From Brucella gallinifaecis (GTDB taxonomy: Bacteria > Pseudomonadota > Alphaproteobacteria > Rhizobiales > Rhizobiaceae), in the NCBI RefSeq assembly GCF_006476605.1, contig NZ_ML636802.1:310001-374000 (forward strand): a DNA stretch of 64,000 nt. Direction: 5' to 3'. Shown one piece after another: positions 17,233 to 24,909 of the stretch. The notes below the pieces were generated by a model. That model made no database searches. It was given only the letters and a program-made list of their open reading frames with translations, and had not been told where the DNA came from. A program made the translations under genes and the position numbers. How positions within the stretch are numbered: the first letter of the stretch is position 1; the number at the start of each line of letters is the position of its first letter.

Positions 17233-18486
17233 TTAATTCCCCACTGCGCCGCTGACAGTGCTGCCTACAGTTCTTCCGAACCGGTCAATCTGCTCATTAT
17301 AGGTGCGACGGGTATGAGGATCAAAAACTGCAATCGGCGCACTGACCACCAATGATGCCGCAGTACCAACACCCTGTGCCGTGCCAAGCGCCACAGCTCC
17401 CAGCCGCTCACCAAGCCCAATGTCGGAATCGGTAATTGTCTGCCCCGTAACAAGACGCTGACCAATCAGCTGAACCACTTCCGGGCTTGATGCAAACTTG
17501 CCGTGATTGAGGCTATCACCCGCCTTGAGCTGCGTGAGGTCAATAACTGTAATACCCGCCTGTTCAAGCTGTGTTCTGTAGGGTTCAACCGACGGATCAA
17601 TCTGACCAAGACGATCTACATTGCCCGAGATAAAGCGCGAGGCCCGCAAGGCACGGTCATCACGGGATGTAAACAGCGTGAAGCGCGGATGATCCTTGCC
17701 CATGGCGCGGAACTGTTTGTTGAACACATCCACATCCAGATCGGGTGAGGCAAGAATAACATCCGTGATCTTGGGATTAACGCGCTTGTTGCGGATTGCC
17801 ATCTGGCGCAGTGCCTCCACCGTCAGCCAGCTTCCCATGGAATGGGCCATGATGGTTATGTCTTTAACGCGCGGATCTTCGGCAATCTTGCGCAACACCG
17901 TTTCCAGCGCATCGCGCGAATAATTGGTGCTTTCCTTGTCGTAATTATAGTCAAACACACTGCCGCGTGACGGCCATGTAAAGATGACAGGTGCAACATC
18001 GGCGCCTGAATCATGCACGATCTGTGCAAAACGATAGACCGAATCTTCAAATGTATTGTTGAAGCCATGCACAAAAACCATCACACGGCGTGATTTCGGC
18101 AGGCTATGATTCAGCCATTGTTTTGCGCCGGTTTCACTGTCGATTGCCTTGACTTCGACCGTTGCAAATTCTTTCAGCGGGTTTGGTGGCATCTTTTTAG
18201 GCCACTGCACTTCGCCTATTTTACGATTTTTATCAGGCGGAATGGAGACAACAATCTCAGTCAGGCTGATATCCTGATCGCGTTCACCTGAATAGAGAAG
18301 TCCCGGATTATCTGATGGTTTGCGTGTCGTCGCAACCAGAAGATCAACCTTGGAAGCGCCGGGAACACTTGCACTGATAGGGATAAGCACGCCATCAGGA
18401 CGGCTTGCACAACCCGCAATCAGGGTCATTGCGATAAGCAATGTGGAGAGGAATGCCGGGGCAGTATGACGAAAAATGCTCCGCAA
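17233..18486 (-). CDS. DUF900-family alpha/beta-hydrolase lipoprotein
   Basis: 417 residues. The N-terminal signal MRSIFRHTAPAFLSTLLIAM ends in the lipobox LIAGC, so Cys26 is likely lipidated and membrane-anchored. The hydrolase core has VMVFVHGFNNTFEDSVYRFA (oxyanion region) and ITIMAHSMGSWLTVEAL with the GHSMG-type nucleophile Ser; an Asp and the late LNHGKFA histidine complete a probable triad. The substrate is unknown for this family. The start is a TTG at 18486 with GGGAGAG 7 nt before it; no in-frame ATG would keep the signal peptide. Confidence 0.87.
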   Translation of the reverse strand: MRSIFRHTAPAFLSTLLIAMTLIAGCASRPDGVLIPISASVPGASKVDLLVATTRKPSDNPGLLYSGERDQDISLTEIVVSIPPDKNRKIGEVQWPKKMPPNPLKEFATVEVKAIDSETGAKQWLNHSLPKSRRVMVFVHGFNNTFEDSVYRFAQIVHDSGADVAPVIFTWPSRGSVFDYNYDKESTNYSRDALETVLRKIAEDPRVKDITIMAHSMGSWLTVEALRQMAIRNKRVNPKITDVILASPDLDVDVFNKQFRAMGKDHPRFTLFTSRDDRALRASRFISGNVDRLGQIDPSVEPYRTQLEQAGITVIDLTQLKAGDSLNHGKFASSPEVVQLIGQRLVTGQTITDSDIGLGERLGAVALGTAQGVGTAASLVVSAPIAVFDPHTRRTYNEQIDRFGRTVGSTVSGAVGN

Positions 18487-18643
18487 AACTCAACTCTCCC
18501 GAAAATATAACATACGCAACCGGTGCGATCAGATAAAACACGCCGATACTATTCTTCACAGATGAGAATATGCCAAGCCCTAAATATACAAGCCTGTGGA
18601 AAGACAGTGAAACTGCGGCATCTGAGTTACACAAAAGACATGA

Positions 18644-18671
18644 AAAAGCCGCCCGGTAAAGAGCGGCTTTT
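18644..18671 (-). terminator. Intrinsic terminator of the glyoxalase-esterase gene
   Basis: AAAAGCCGC (18644-18652) and GCGGCTTTT (18663-18671), just after the minus-strand stop at 18677. The minus-strand tail reads CTTTTTC. Confidence 0.85.
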
Positions 18672-18676
18672 ATGTT

Positions 18677-20230
18677 TCATAGCTTTTCTACAAGCCATTT
18701 CTGCACAATATGCGTATCCTCTTCAGCCAGCGCATGGCCAATACCCGGCAGGCGCTTAGCATAAAGATCGGCCCCGGACTCAGCCAAGGCCGCTGCAAGC
18801 GGGCCAGACAAAGCGCCATAAAGGTCATCTGCGCCGCTCAACAGCAAAACAGAAACATCCGACAAGTCTGCTTCCGGCGGCTGTTCCAGCACTTCAACGC
18901 TGCGCAACAAAACAGCCTTGCGTATAATATGCGGGTAGAGCCGCATGAAAGCTGCAAGCAGATTGGCCCCATTGGAATAGCCAAGAAACGCGGTCCGCTC
19001 AGGATCAAGACCATAGGATTTGACCGCACCTTCAACAAAAGCCTCGAAAGCTTCCGCCTCAGAACGGATATCCGCCTGATCGAAACGATCCATGGTGAAA
19101 CGACGAAACCAGCGTTGCGTGCCTTCTTCCGTGCTGCGCCCGCGCACACCCAAAAGTGTGGCACGTGGTGCAACCTTGGCGGCAAACGGCATCAGATCAT
19201 TTTCATTGCCGCCCGTCCCATGCAAAAGAATAAGCGTTGTGCCATCCGGGTTTTCCGGCTGGTACAAACGATGCACGAAAGGCAAGTCGCGATAGATTAC
19301 CCGCTCTTCATTGGGCAGCGAAAACTGTGGCAGTCGCATACGGATTGCAGCTTCCCGATCTTCATTGCCCGGCGGCACGAACAGCACCTTCCCCAGCGTT
19401 TCAACCGACTCATCCAATGTAAAGCCCGGCCCATCGGTTGCAAGCTCGAACAAAGTGCCGCCCGGCTCACGCACATAAAGCGAGGCAAAATATTTGCGAT
19501 CATGGACATTGGTTTCGCTGGAATTGAGCTGTGCCAGCTCCTTTTCCACCCGCTCGACCTCCTGCGTGTCTGCCGCACGAAACGCCACGTGATCGGCAAT
19601 GCCGGTACCAGGCACGCCCGGCCAGAAACCTGTTGCATCGCGCACATCAATTACATCGCCTGAATCGGAAACCAGCCGCTCAATCGTGCCCTCTTTTGCT
19701 TGCACATGAAAACCGAAATAGCGCTCGATAAAGGCAACCGTCTGCTCCGGCTGCTCGGACAGGATTGTTGCCGAGCGAATACGGCGCACCGCATGTTCTT
19801 CTGGAACATCATCCGGTACCCAGACATCATTGGCGCTCAGATCGCTGCCGACCAGTTTGACGATAACGCCATCGGGATCGCGCAGACGCAGCACCGGCTC
19901 ACCAAATTCCTGTACCGGACCTTCGCAAGGCACATGATAGCGCAAGGCGCGTTCAAGCCAGAAGCCAAGGGAAGTGCGATCAATGGCAAGTGCAATTTCA
20001 CTGACCTGACCATGGCCCACACGGCCCCGTGCCCCATCTTCCCAGACTAGAAAGGTGATCAGTGAACCGGGCGTGCCGGAACGGTCGCCATAGAAAAGAT
20101 GCAACTGTTCTGCGTCTTCAAAGCCACCTGTCTGCTTGACGATACGCAGGCCCAGAAAACCTGCATAGAAATCAACATTGGCCTGAACCTTGCGCGTAAT
20201 CATAGTCAGGTGATGAATACCGCTGATCAT
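18677..20230 (-). CDS. Ring-cleaving dioxygenase fused to a phospholipase/carboxylesterase-type hydrolase
   Basis: 517 residues, two units. Residues 1 to about 310 are two glyoxalase/vicinal-oxygen-chelate modules (MISGIHHLTMITRKVQANVD; GIADHVAFRAADTQEVERVE; LYVREPGGTLFELATDGPGF) as in MhqO-type quinone-ring dioxygenases. Residues about 320-517 form an esterase like MhqD/YodD (TLILLHGTGGNENDLMPFA; TAFLGYSNGANLLAAFM nucleophile; LLSGADDLYG; LPGIGHALAEED). In Bacillus these two activities are separate genes of quinone resistance. The fusion suggests cleavage and hydrolysis of an aromatic compound by one protein. The start is the ATG at 20230 with GGGAG; 6 residues upstream are unlikely. Confidence 0.87.
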   Translation of the reverse strand: MISGIHHLTMITRKVQANVDFYAGFLGLRIVKQTGGFEDAEQLHLFYGDRSGTPGSLITFLVWEDGARGRVGHGQVSEIALAIDRTSLGFWLERALRYHVPCEGPVQEFGEPVLRLRDPDGVIVKLVGSDLSANDVWVPDDVPEEHAVRRIRSATILSEQPEQTVAFIERYFGFHVQAKEGTIERLVSDSGDVIDVRDATGFWPGVPGTGIADHVAFRAADTQEVERVEKELAQLNSSETNVHDRKYFASLYVREPGGTLFELATDGPGFTLDESVETLGKVLFVPPGNEDREAAIRMRLPQFSLPNEERVIYRDLPFVHRLYQPENPDGTTLILLHGTGGNENDLMPFAAKVAPRATLLGVRGRSTEEGTQRWFRRFTMDRFDQADIRSEAEAFEAFVEGAVKSYGLDPERTAFLGYSNGANLLAAFMRLYPHIIRKAVLLRSVEVLEQPPEADLSDVSVLLLSGADDLYGALSGPLAAALAESGADLYAKRLPGIGHALAEEDTHIVQKWLVEKL

Positions 20231-20377
20231 GATTGCTATCTCCCGCATTTATGGCGGCAGATGCCCCAAAGAACAAACTTACCGCAAAACTGATATTGCA
20301 GCAGAAATAGTTCACATTGTTGCATTTGCCCATATGGGGGCGCAGCGACGCACTGTTAACAGATCGGCATGGGGAGA

Positions 20378-20491
20378 TTAAAAAAGAAAAAGGCCGCGCG
20401 GGAGGAGGATGCGCGGCCTGATCTTGAATACGGCTGGGAGGAGGAGATGCCGTATTCGTCACCGGGTTCTGGGAGGAGGAGTGAACCCGAT
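20378..20491 (-). ncRNA. Triple-hairpin small RNA with CCUCCUCCC (anti-SD) loops, cuckoo/CcsR-like
   Basis: Read on the minus strand there are three consecutive hairpins. C: CGGGTTC (20463-20469) with GAACCCG (20483-20489). B: GAATACGGC (20426-20434) with GCCGTATTC (20449-20457). A: AGGCCGCGC (20391-20399) with GCGCGGCCT (20411-20419). Each loop carries UCCUCCUCCC. Hairpin A runs straight into UUUUCUUUUUU, a classical terminator. A sigma70-like promoter sits directly upstream. Alphaproteobacterial cuckoo/CcsR RNAs and the rhizobial alpha-r14-type RNAs show this same loop motif. The structure is seen; the identity and target control are inferred. Confidence 0.85.
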
Positions 20492-20497
20492 GACCAA

Positions 20498-20526
20498 TAT
20501 TTAGCCTGAGCCTCTTTATTCAACAA
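20498..20526 (-). promoter_or_regulatory. Candidate promoter of the triple-hairpin RNA
   Basis: Minus strand -35 TTGTTG (20526-20521), 17-bp spacer, -10 TAAATA (20503-20498). The predicted start is about 7 nt on, exactly where hairpin C begins. A stress sigma factor could also be used, as for CcsR RNAs. Confidence 0.55.
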
Positions 20527-20650
20527 CGACCAATAACGCATATCAGTTATGCAAATACGCCGATGCTTAAGTTTTTTGCAGAAAATTGAATATAAGAAAC
20601 CTGCTCACAGAATAAGCATATAAAGAAAAATATTCTGTAAAAACAATGTT

Positions 20651-21346
20651 TCAGAGAAGATGCGCAATCAGCGGCGCAGCCAGAACATTGACCAGTCCGA
20701 CCAGAACCATAACAAGACCGGCAATCGAGCCTTCCTCACTGCCGATCTGATGGGCTTTTGCGACACCTGCGCCATGAGCACCCATGCCGAACAGTGCACC
20801 CCGCGCCAGGGCAGAGCGAATCGGCAACCAGTTCAGCATCATCTCGCCCATGGCTGCGCCAAAAACACCTGTCAGCACCACAAAGATCGCCGTCAGATCC
20901 GGCGTGCCGCCAATATCGCCGGAAACCGTCATGGCAAAAGGTGTGCTCATGGAACGCGGCATCAGGCTCAGGCTGATTGCCTCATTGAGACCCAGCAAAT
21001 GCGCAAGCCCCCAGGCGGAAAACATTGCAGACGTGCTGCCCACCACAACACCGACCAGCAGCACCGGCCAATAGCGGCGAATGGTAGCCCGTTGCTGATA
21101 GATCGGAATGGCAAAAGCCACTGTTGCAGGTCCAAGCAGTGCGACAAGCCAATGGGTCGCACTGAAATAGCCACGATAATTTTCATTCAAACCGATAAGC
21201 AACGCCATCAGCAGCAATGGCGTAATGGCAAGCGGCGTCAGCCACCACATGGGAAAGCGGCGATAGACGCGCTTTGCCGCCAGATAAAGCAGGATTGTGG
21301 CCGCCGACCAGAACAGCATTGCCACATATGGGTTACTTAGCGGCAT
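20651..21346 (-). CDS. lrgB: LrgB/CidB-family inner-membrane protein
   Basis: 231 residues, about 7 hydrophobic segments. LrgB family marks are SLMPRSMSTPFAMTVSGDIG and GAHGAGVAKAHQIGSEEGSI. LrgAB-like pairs modulate murein hydrolase export, or act as pyruvate or plastidic glycolate transporters in other lineages; which applies here is unknown. Its reading frame overlaps the end of lrgA, so translation is probably coupled. A GTG at 21355 is an alternative start. Confidence 0.9.
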   Translation of the reverse strand: MPLSNPYVAMLFWSAATILLYLAAKRVYRRFPMWWLTPLAITPLLLMALLIGLNENYRGYFSATHWLVALLGPATVAFAIPIYQQRATIRRYWPVLLVGVVVGSTSAMFSAWGLAHLLGLNEAISLSLMPRSMSTPFAMTVSGDIGGTPDLTAIFVVLTGVFGAAMGEMMLNWLPIRSALARGALFGMGAHGAGVAKAHQIGSEEGSIAGLVMVLVGLVNVLAAPLIAHLL

Positions 21347-21740
21347 AGCGCACACTCAGGCGATAGCACATATCGACAGTCAATGCAGTCACGGTCATCA
21401 CCGTCAATGTGCCAACCAATATGACCGCCATGATTTTCAAGCCGAGCATTCCAAGCAGTTCCTGATGTTCGAGAACCGCGAGAACCGCAGGCACAAAGAA
21501 CAAAAGCATTTCCGCCAGAAACCATTCTGCACCGCGCTTCATGCTGAACAGGCTGATACGTCCGCTCAAAAGCAGCGCAAGAACCAGAGCCATGCCGACA
21601 ATACCGCCCGGGAGCGGCAGAGAAACCAAACGCACAAAAGCCTCACCTGCCAGCCAGAAGCCGAACAGGATCGCAATCTGCATCATGCGGCTGTGGTGCA
21701 GCGCATAGCGAAAGCGGATTGTCAGATTATGGGTGCGCAT
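21333..21740 (-). CDS. lrgA: LrgA/CidA-family (holin-like) membrane protein
   Basis: 135 residues from the chosen ATG at 21740 (GGA 8 nt before it); the longer frame from 21815 overlaps the promoter. Four hydrophobic helices with the family segment LPLPGGIVGMALVLALLL and the LFFVPAVLAVL region. Partner of LrgB in the membrane. Divergent from a LysR regulator at 21843, the common lrgAB/cidAB-cidR arrangement. Confidence 0.86.
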   Translation of the reverse strand: MRTHNLTIRFRYALHHSRMMQIAILFGFWLAGEAFVRLVSLPLPGGIVGMALVLALLLSGRISLFSMKRGAEWFLAEMLLFFVPAVLAVLEHQELLGMLGLKIMAVILVGTLTVMTVTALTVDMCYRLSVRYAAK

Positions 21741-21797
21741 GTTCATGTTCCAATACAGATTTTGTGAGTTCACTATAGGCGCAACAGATATATTCCA

Positions 21798-21813
21798 GAA
21801 ATGAATTGATTTC
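21798..21813. promoter_or_regulatory. Candidate LysR-type operator between lrgA and its regulator
   Basis: GAAAT (21798-21802) and ATTTC (21809-21813) separated by GAATTG, in the 102-bp divergent spacer. Size and position fit a LysR recognition site. Confidence 0.5.
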
Positions 21814-21842
21814 ATTGCAGCTATGCCATAATGGAATGGCTT

Positions 21843-22721
21843 ATGAATTTACGTGGTTTTCAGGCTTTTGTAGAAGTGGTGCGACAGGGCGGCTTTTCCG
21901 CTGCCGCGCGAACGATCAACGCTACCCAATCGACCGTCAGCAAAACAGTGCGTCAGCTCGAGAGTGAACTCGGGCTAAGCTTGCTTGACCGTGAGATCAC
22001 CCCGCCCCGCCTGACCAGTGCAGGCGAAATCGTTTATCGGCGTGCGCTGGCGATACTCACCGAAAAAGAGGACATGCTGAGCGAAATTGACGAGCTGCGC
22101 GGCCTCAAACGCGGACTTTTACGGCTTGGTCTGCCGCCAATCGGCTCCAGCGTGTTGTTTGCTCCGGTCTTTGCAGCCTTCACCCGGCTTTATCCGGACA
22201 TAGACATTCAGCTTCTTGAACATGGCAGCAAACGGCTTGAAGAACTGCTGCTGGCAGGTGACGTCGAGCTTGCCGCCTCACTGTTGCCTGTCGGAGAAAA
22301 TTTTGAATGGCAGGCTGTGCGTTGCGAACCAGTCGTTGCACTGCTGTCGGCCAATCACTGTTTCACCGATGAGGACGGCATTCCCCTGTCCGATATTGCC
22401 AGCCTGCCTTTCATCCTGTTTGAAAGCGGCTTTGCACTCAATCATATCATTCTCGATGCCTGCCATCAGCGTGGCCTGTTTCCGAATATCGCCGTGCGCT
22501 CAAGCCAGATTGACTTTATTGTCGAACTGGTCGCCGCCAATATGGGCATTGCCTTTCTGCCGCAGATGATTGCCGAACAACGCAAAAGCCCCGGTATCCG
22601 CATTCATCAGATCAAGGATGCGCAATTAAACTGGGACATGGCCCTGATCTGGCGCAAAGGCGCTTTTCTTTCCCATGCCGCAAGAGCATGGCTCAAGCTT
22701 TGCAAAGGCGAGAGCCTGTAA
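21843..22721 (+). CDS. LysR-family regulator divergent from lrgAB (CidR-like)
   Basis: 292 residues. HTH about 1-60 (FVEVVRQGGFSAAARTINATQ ... quoted in part; LESELGLSLLDREITPPRLT), then a LysR effector-binding domain. The ATG at 21843 has GGA 7 nt upstream; the ATG at 21831 adds four residues. The divergent position indicates that it controls lrgAB, as CidR does in firmicutes, where the signal relates to acetate or pyruvate overflow. The effector here is not known. Confidence 0.86.
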   Translation: MNLRGFQAFVEVVRQGGFSAAARTINATQSTVSKTVRQLESELGLSLLDREITPPRLTSAGEIVYRRALAILTEKEDMLSEIDELRGLKRGLLRLGLPPIGSSVLFAPVFAAFTRLYPDIDIQLLEHGSKRLEELLLAGDVELAASLLPVGENFEWQAVRCEPVVALLSANHCFTDEDGIPLSDIASLPFILFESGFALNHIILDACHQRGLFPNIAVRSSQIDFIVELVAANMGIAFLPQMIAEQRKSPGIRIHQIKDAQLNWDMALIWRKGAFLSHAARAWLKLCKGESL

Positions 22722-22821
22722 AAGACTTGAAAGCCTTGTCCGCTCGCCTATCTCAATTAAATATACCGACAATGCGGGAATTGGAGTTCCCATCACCATA
22801 AGGCTTTACGAGGAGGCCATC

Positions 22822-23007
22822 ATGGAAGGTCAGGTCATATTTTATAAAGACGACAGGATCATTTACCGGCATCAGGTGCAAGTGCATGACGACGACTATT
22901 CAAAAGGCGTCAATGATGCGCTTATCGCTTTTCAGCGCAACTATGCCGGTTTTGACCTTGCAAAGGATGACATTCATATCCGCTTCAAAAAGCCGGGCGA
23001 AGTCTAG
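22822..23007 (+). CDS. Small conserved-looking hypothetical protein, 61 aa
   Basis: 61 residues, MEGQVIFYKDDRIIYRHQVQ at the N-terminus, acidic in the middle (HDDDYSKG), ending FKKPGEV. No signal peptide or membrane segment. An unusually strong ribosome site (GAGGAGG, 6 nt before the ATG) and coding-like composition support it. Function unknown. It is convergent with the DUF1127 gene (20 bp between stops). Confidence 0.72.
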   Translation: MEGQVIFYKDDRIIYRHQVQVHDDDYSKGVNDALIAFQRNYAGFDLAKDDIHIRFKKPGEV

Positions 23008-23026
23008 GATCAGGACCATAGCTTAA

Positions 23027-23176
23027 TCAGGCGAAAGCGGCCTCATGTGCCACGCGGCGGATTTCATCGCGCGAAATACCAAGATCTGAGAGGTCGCGAT
23101 CACTGCAACTGCTGAGTTCACGCAGGTTTTCGCGATATTGCATCCAGCGGGAAATTTTAGTGCGAAGGTGGTTCAT
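23027..23176 (-). CDS. DUF1127-domain microprotein, 49 aa
   Basis: 49 residues, rich in arginine: MNHLRTKISRWMQYRENLRE followed by LSSCSDRDLSDLGISRDEIR, the classic DUF1127 signature (YRELxxLSDRxLxDIGIxRxxI). Ribosome site AAGGGGATA 8 nt before the ATG. Small DUF1127 proteins in alphaproteobacteria (CcaF1 in Rhodobacter) bind RNA and influence sRNA maturation, and CcsR/cuckoo RNAs are often found beside them. Here the CCUCCUCCC RNA is 2.6 kb away with lrgAB between. RNA binding for this protein is inference. Confidence 0.9.
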   Translation of the reverse strand: MNHLRTKISRWMQYRENLRELSSCSDRDLSDLGISRDEIRRVAHEAAFA

Positions 23177-23486
23177 AATATTATCCCCTTATGTGCAGCA
23201 CTTTGAAGCGCCGCTTTTTACCTTCCTCCCATGGTGAAGCTTCCCCCTTTTTAATCGATTTGAGAAGTGCATAATCTGCATGGCTGCACTGCATGGCTAT
23301 ACTGTCTTTGCGAAGTGCTAACGCTCCAGCTCCCGCAGAAGCATCCCATGCCTCATCATCGCGTTCACGAGAAAAGTGATCGGAAACACCCCCTCAAAAT
23401 GTACCGGCAAGTTAGCAGAGACTTTTAATTGCCGCATTTTTCTCAAATCTCAGCTTTTTTTAATTAACAAAGCAAGATTCCCGCGA
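23177..23486. other. DUF1127 leader and upstream region of the glycan genes
   Basis: 310 bp with no gene. On the minus strand the DUF1127 leader has GAAGC (about 23243-23239) and GCTTC (about 23210-23206) enclosing UGGGAGGAAGG, complementary over 8 nt to the loops of the RNA at 20378-20491. The plus side before 23487 is AT-rich and probably holds the promoter of the GT29-like gene. Confidence 0.45.
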
Positions 23487-24101
23487 ATGAACAAAACCAT
23501 ATTTATTGTCGGAAACGGCCCTCTCGACCGTGACCTGTCCGCTGAAATTGACGCTGCTGATCTTGTTCTTCGTTTTAATGAGCCGCGCGTTTCCCTTGGA
23601 ATGAGTGGTACAAAAACCGACATGCTGATGCTTGCAACATCAAGCAAACAGATGGAGCAATGGATCAAGGATCCAGCCTTTATCAATTCAGAAATCGTTC
23701 GCAATAGTCCGGAAGTGCTGTTTGCCTTCCATCCAAGCATTATCAAGCGCTTCCATCACCACCCCAATTTTCTTTCGCGCCTCAAGGGGCGTCGTGCCGA
23801 CTGGACCAATGAAGCGATTGATTATTTTGGTCGCGCTGGCAAGAAAATCCGCATCATGCCTTCGCAGGACTATTTCGCGGTTTGTAACGAACTGGGTATT
23901 GGTCCCGACCGCATGCACGAAGTTTTTCCGAGCACCGGCTTCTTTGGCATCTGGCTGGTTTTGCGCAAATATTCCCAGCCTGACTGGGACATAAAAATTT
24001 GCGGCTTCAGCTGGGAAGGCTGGAAACGCCACGACTGGGCTGCCGAGCGCAAGTGGATCGAAAACAAGATTGCAGCCGGATTGCTTGTTAAAACAAGCTA
24101 G
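23487..24101 (+). CDS. Sialyltransferase-like (GT29-type) glycosyltransferase
   Basis: 204 residues. The N-terminus IFIVGNGPLDRDLSAEIDAA-DLVLRFNEP matches the nucleotide-sugar motif L of GT29 (VGNGP...I..DVVIRFN). EVFPSTGFFGIWLVL and the following ICGFSWEG and HDW match motifs S/III/VS in order. GT29 enzymes transfer sialic acid or Kdo-like sugars; a bacterial member this short is unusual and the donor cannot be read from sequence. The ATG at 23487 is where family similarity begins; earlier in-frame codons look non-coding. Followed by two other surface-glycan genes. Confidence 0.72.
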   Translation: MNKTIFIVGNGPLDRDLSAEIDAADLVLRFNEPRVSLGMSGTKTDMLMLATSSKQMEQWIKDPAFINSEIVRNSPEVLFAFHPSIIKRFHHHPNFLSRLKGRRADWTNEAIDYFGRAGKKIRIMPSQDYFAVCNELGIGPDRMHEVFPSTGFFGIWLVLRKYSQPDWDIKICGFSWEGWKRHDWAAERKWIENKIAAGLLVKTS

Positions 24102-24186
24102 CATGAATAACTTGCACAAATTGAGCGTATAGCAGATATAGAATAGGTTTTTCGGTTCAATTTATTGTTACGCGCTCAGGTTTGAC

Positions 24187-24909
24187 ATGAATATCAAGGC
24201 CTTCATCATTCATCTGGCGCGGGCGAGAGATCGACAGCCGCAGGTTGAAAAACTTATCCGTGAACTTCCCATAAAGTCCGAAATCCTTGATGCCATTGAC
24301 AGCCGCACCCTTTCGGATACGGACATTCAAAACGCCTACAGGCGCAAACTTCATAAACCGTATTATCCTTTCTCGCTGAGCAAAAATGAGATCGCCTGTT
24401 TTCTGTCGCATCGCAAGGCATGGCAGGCAATTGTTGATCAAAGGCTTGATGCAGGTTTTGTGATTGAAGACGATGTTGAACTGACAGATCAATTCAATGC
24501 TGCATATCATGCCGCCACCAGTCATTTCGAAGGGGGCAGTTTTATTCGCTTTACCTTCCGCGACCGCGAACAGGGTCGTGAAGTCTATCGTGATGATCAG
24601 TTGCGTATCATCATCCCCGACCCTGTCGGTCTTGGCATGGTCGCGCAGCTTGTCAGTTTTGATGCCGCAAAAAAGCTGCTTGCTGTGAGTGAACAATTTG
24701 ACCGACCTGTCGATACAACGGTGCAAATGCGCTGGGTCACAGGATTGCAGCCGCTTGCCATCATTCCCGGTGGTGTAAAGGAAATATCCGCACAGCTTGG
24801 CGGCACCACCATCCAGCACAAGAAATCCTTCAAAGACAAGCTTGCCCGCGAAATCATGCGTCCGATCTACCGGATGCGCGTGCGCAGGTTTTCAGAAAAA
24901 TCGAAATGA
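24187..24909 (+). CDS. Glycosyltransferase family 25 (LPS core type)
   Basis: 240 residues. GT25 features: an N-terminal KAFIIHLARARDRQPQVEKL strand, the SKNEIACFLSHRKAWQAIVD helix, and the AGFVIEDDVELTD acidic motif that binds divalent metal and sugar nucleotide. A basic C-terminus (IMRPIYRMRVRRFSEKSK) suggests membrane association. Relatives build lipopolysaccharide core in Brucella and Haemophilus. Its stop overlaps the next gene by 4 nt (ATGA), so the two are translationally coupled. Confidence 0.87.
   Translation: MNIKAFIIHLARARDRQPQVEKLIRELPIKSEILDAIDSRTLSDTDIQNAYRRKLHKPYYPFSLSKNEIACFLSHRKAWQAIVDQRLDAGFVIEDDVELTDQFNAAYHAATSHFEGGSFIRFTFRDREQGREVYRDDQLRIIIPDPVGLGMVAQLVSFDAAKKLLAVSEQFDRPVDTTVQMRWVTGLQPLAIIPGGVKEISAQLGGTTIQHKKSFKDKLAREIMRPIYRMRVRRFSEKSK

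Larger units (their letters stand above)
20231..20650. other. Intergenic region holding a structured small RNA
   Basis: 420 bp between the fusion gene and lrgB. The centre is occupied by the triple-hairpin RNA (20378-20491, minus). 20527-20650 is AT-rich and probably carries the lrgB 3' end and spacer. No coding frame is convincing. Confidence 0.7.

Noticed and set aside
23212-23243. A four-codon upstream frame (ATG GGA GGA AGG TAA) in the DUF1127 leader
   Set aside because: Too short and without a ribosome site to be claimed; may be coincidental to the GGGAGGA motif.
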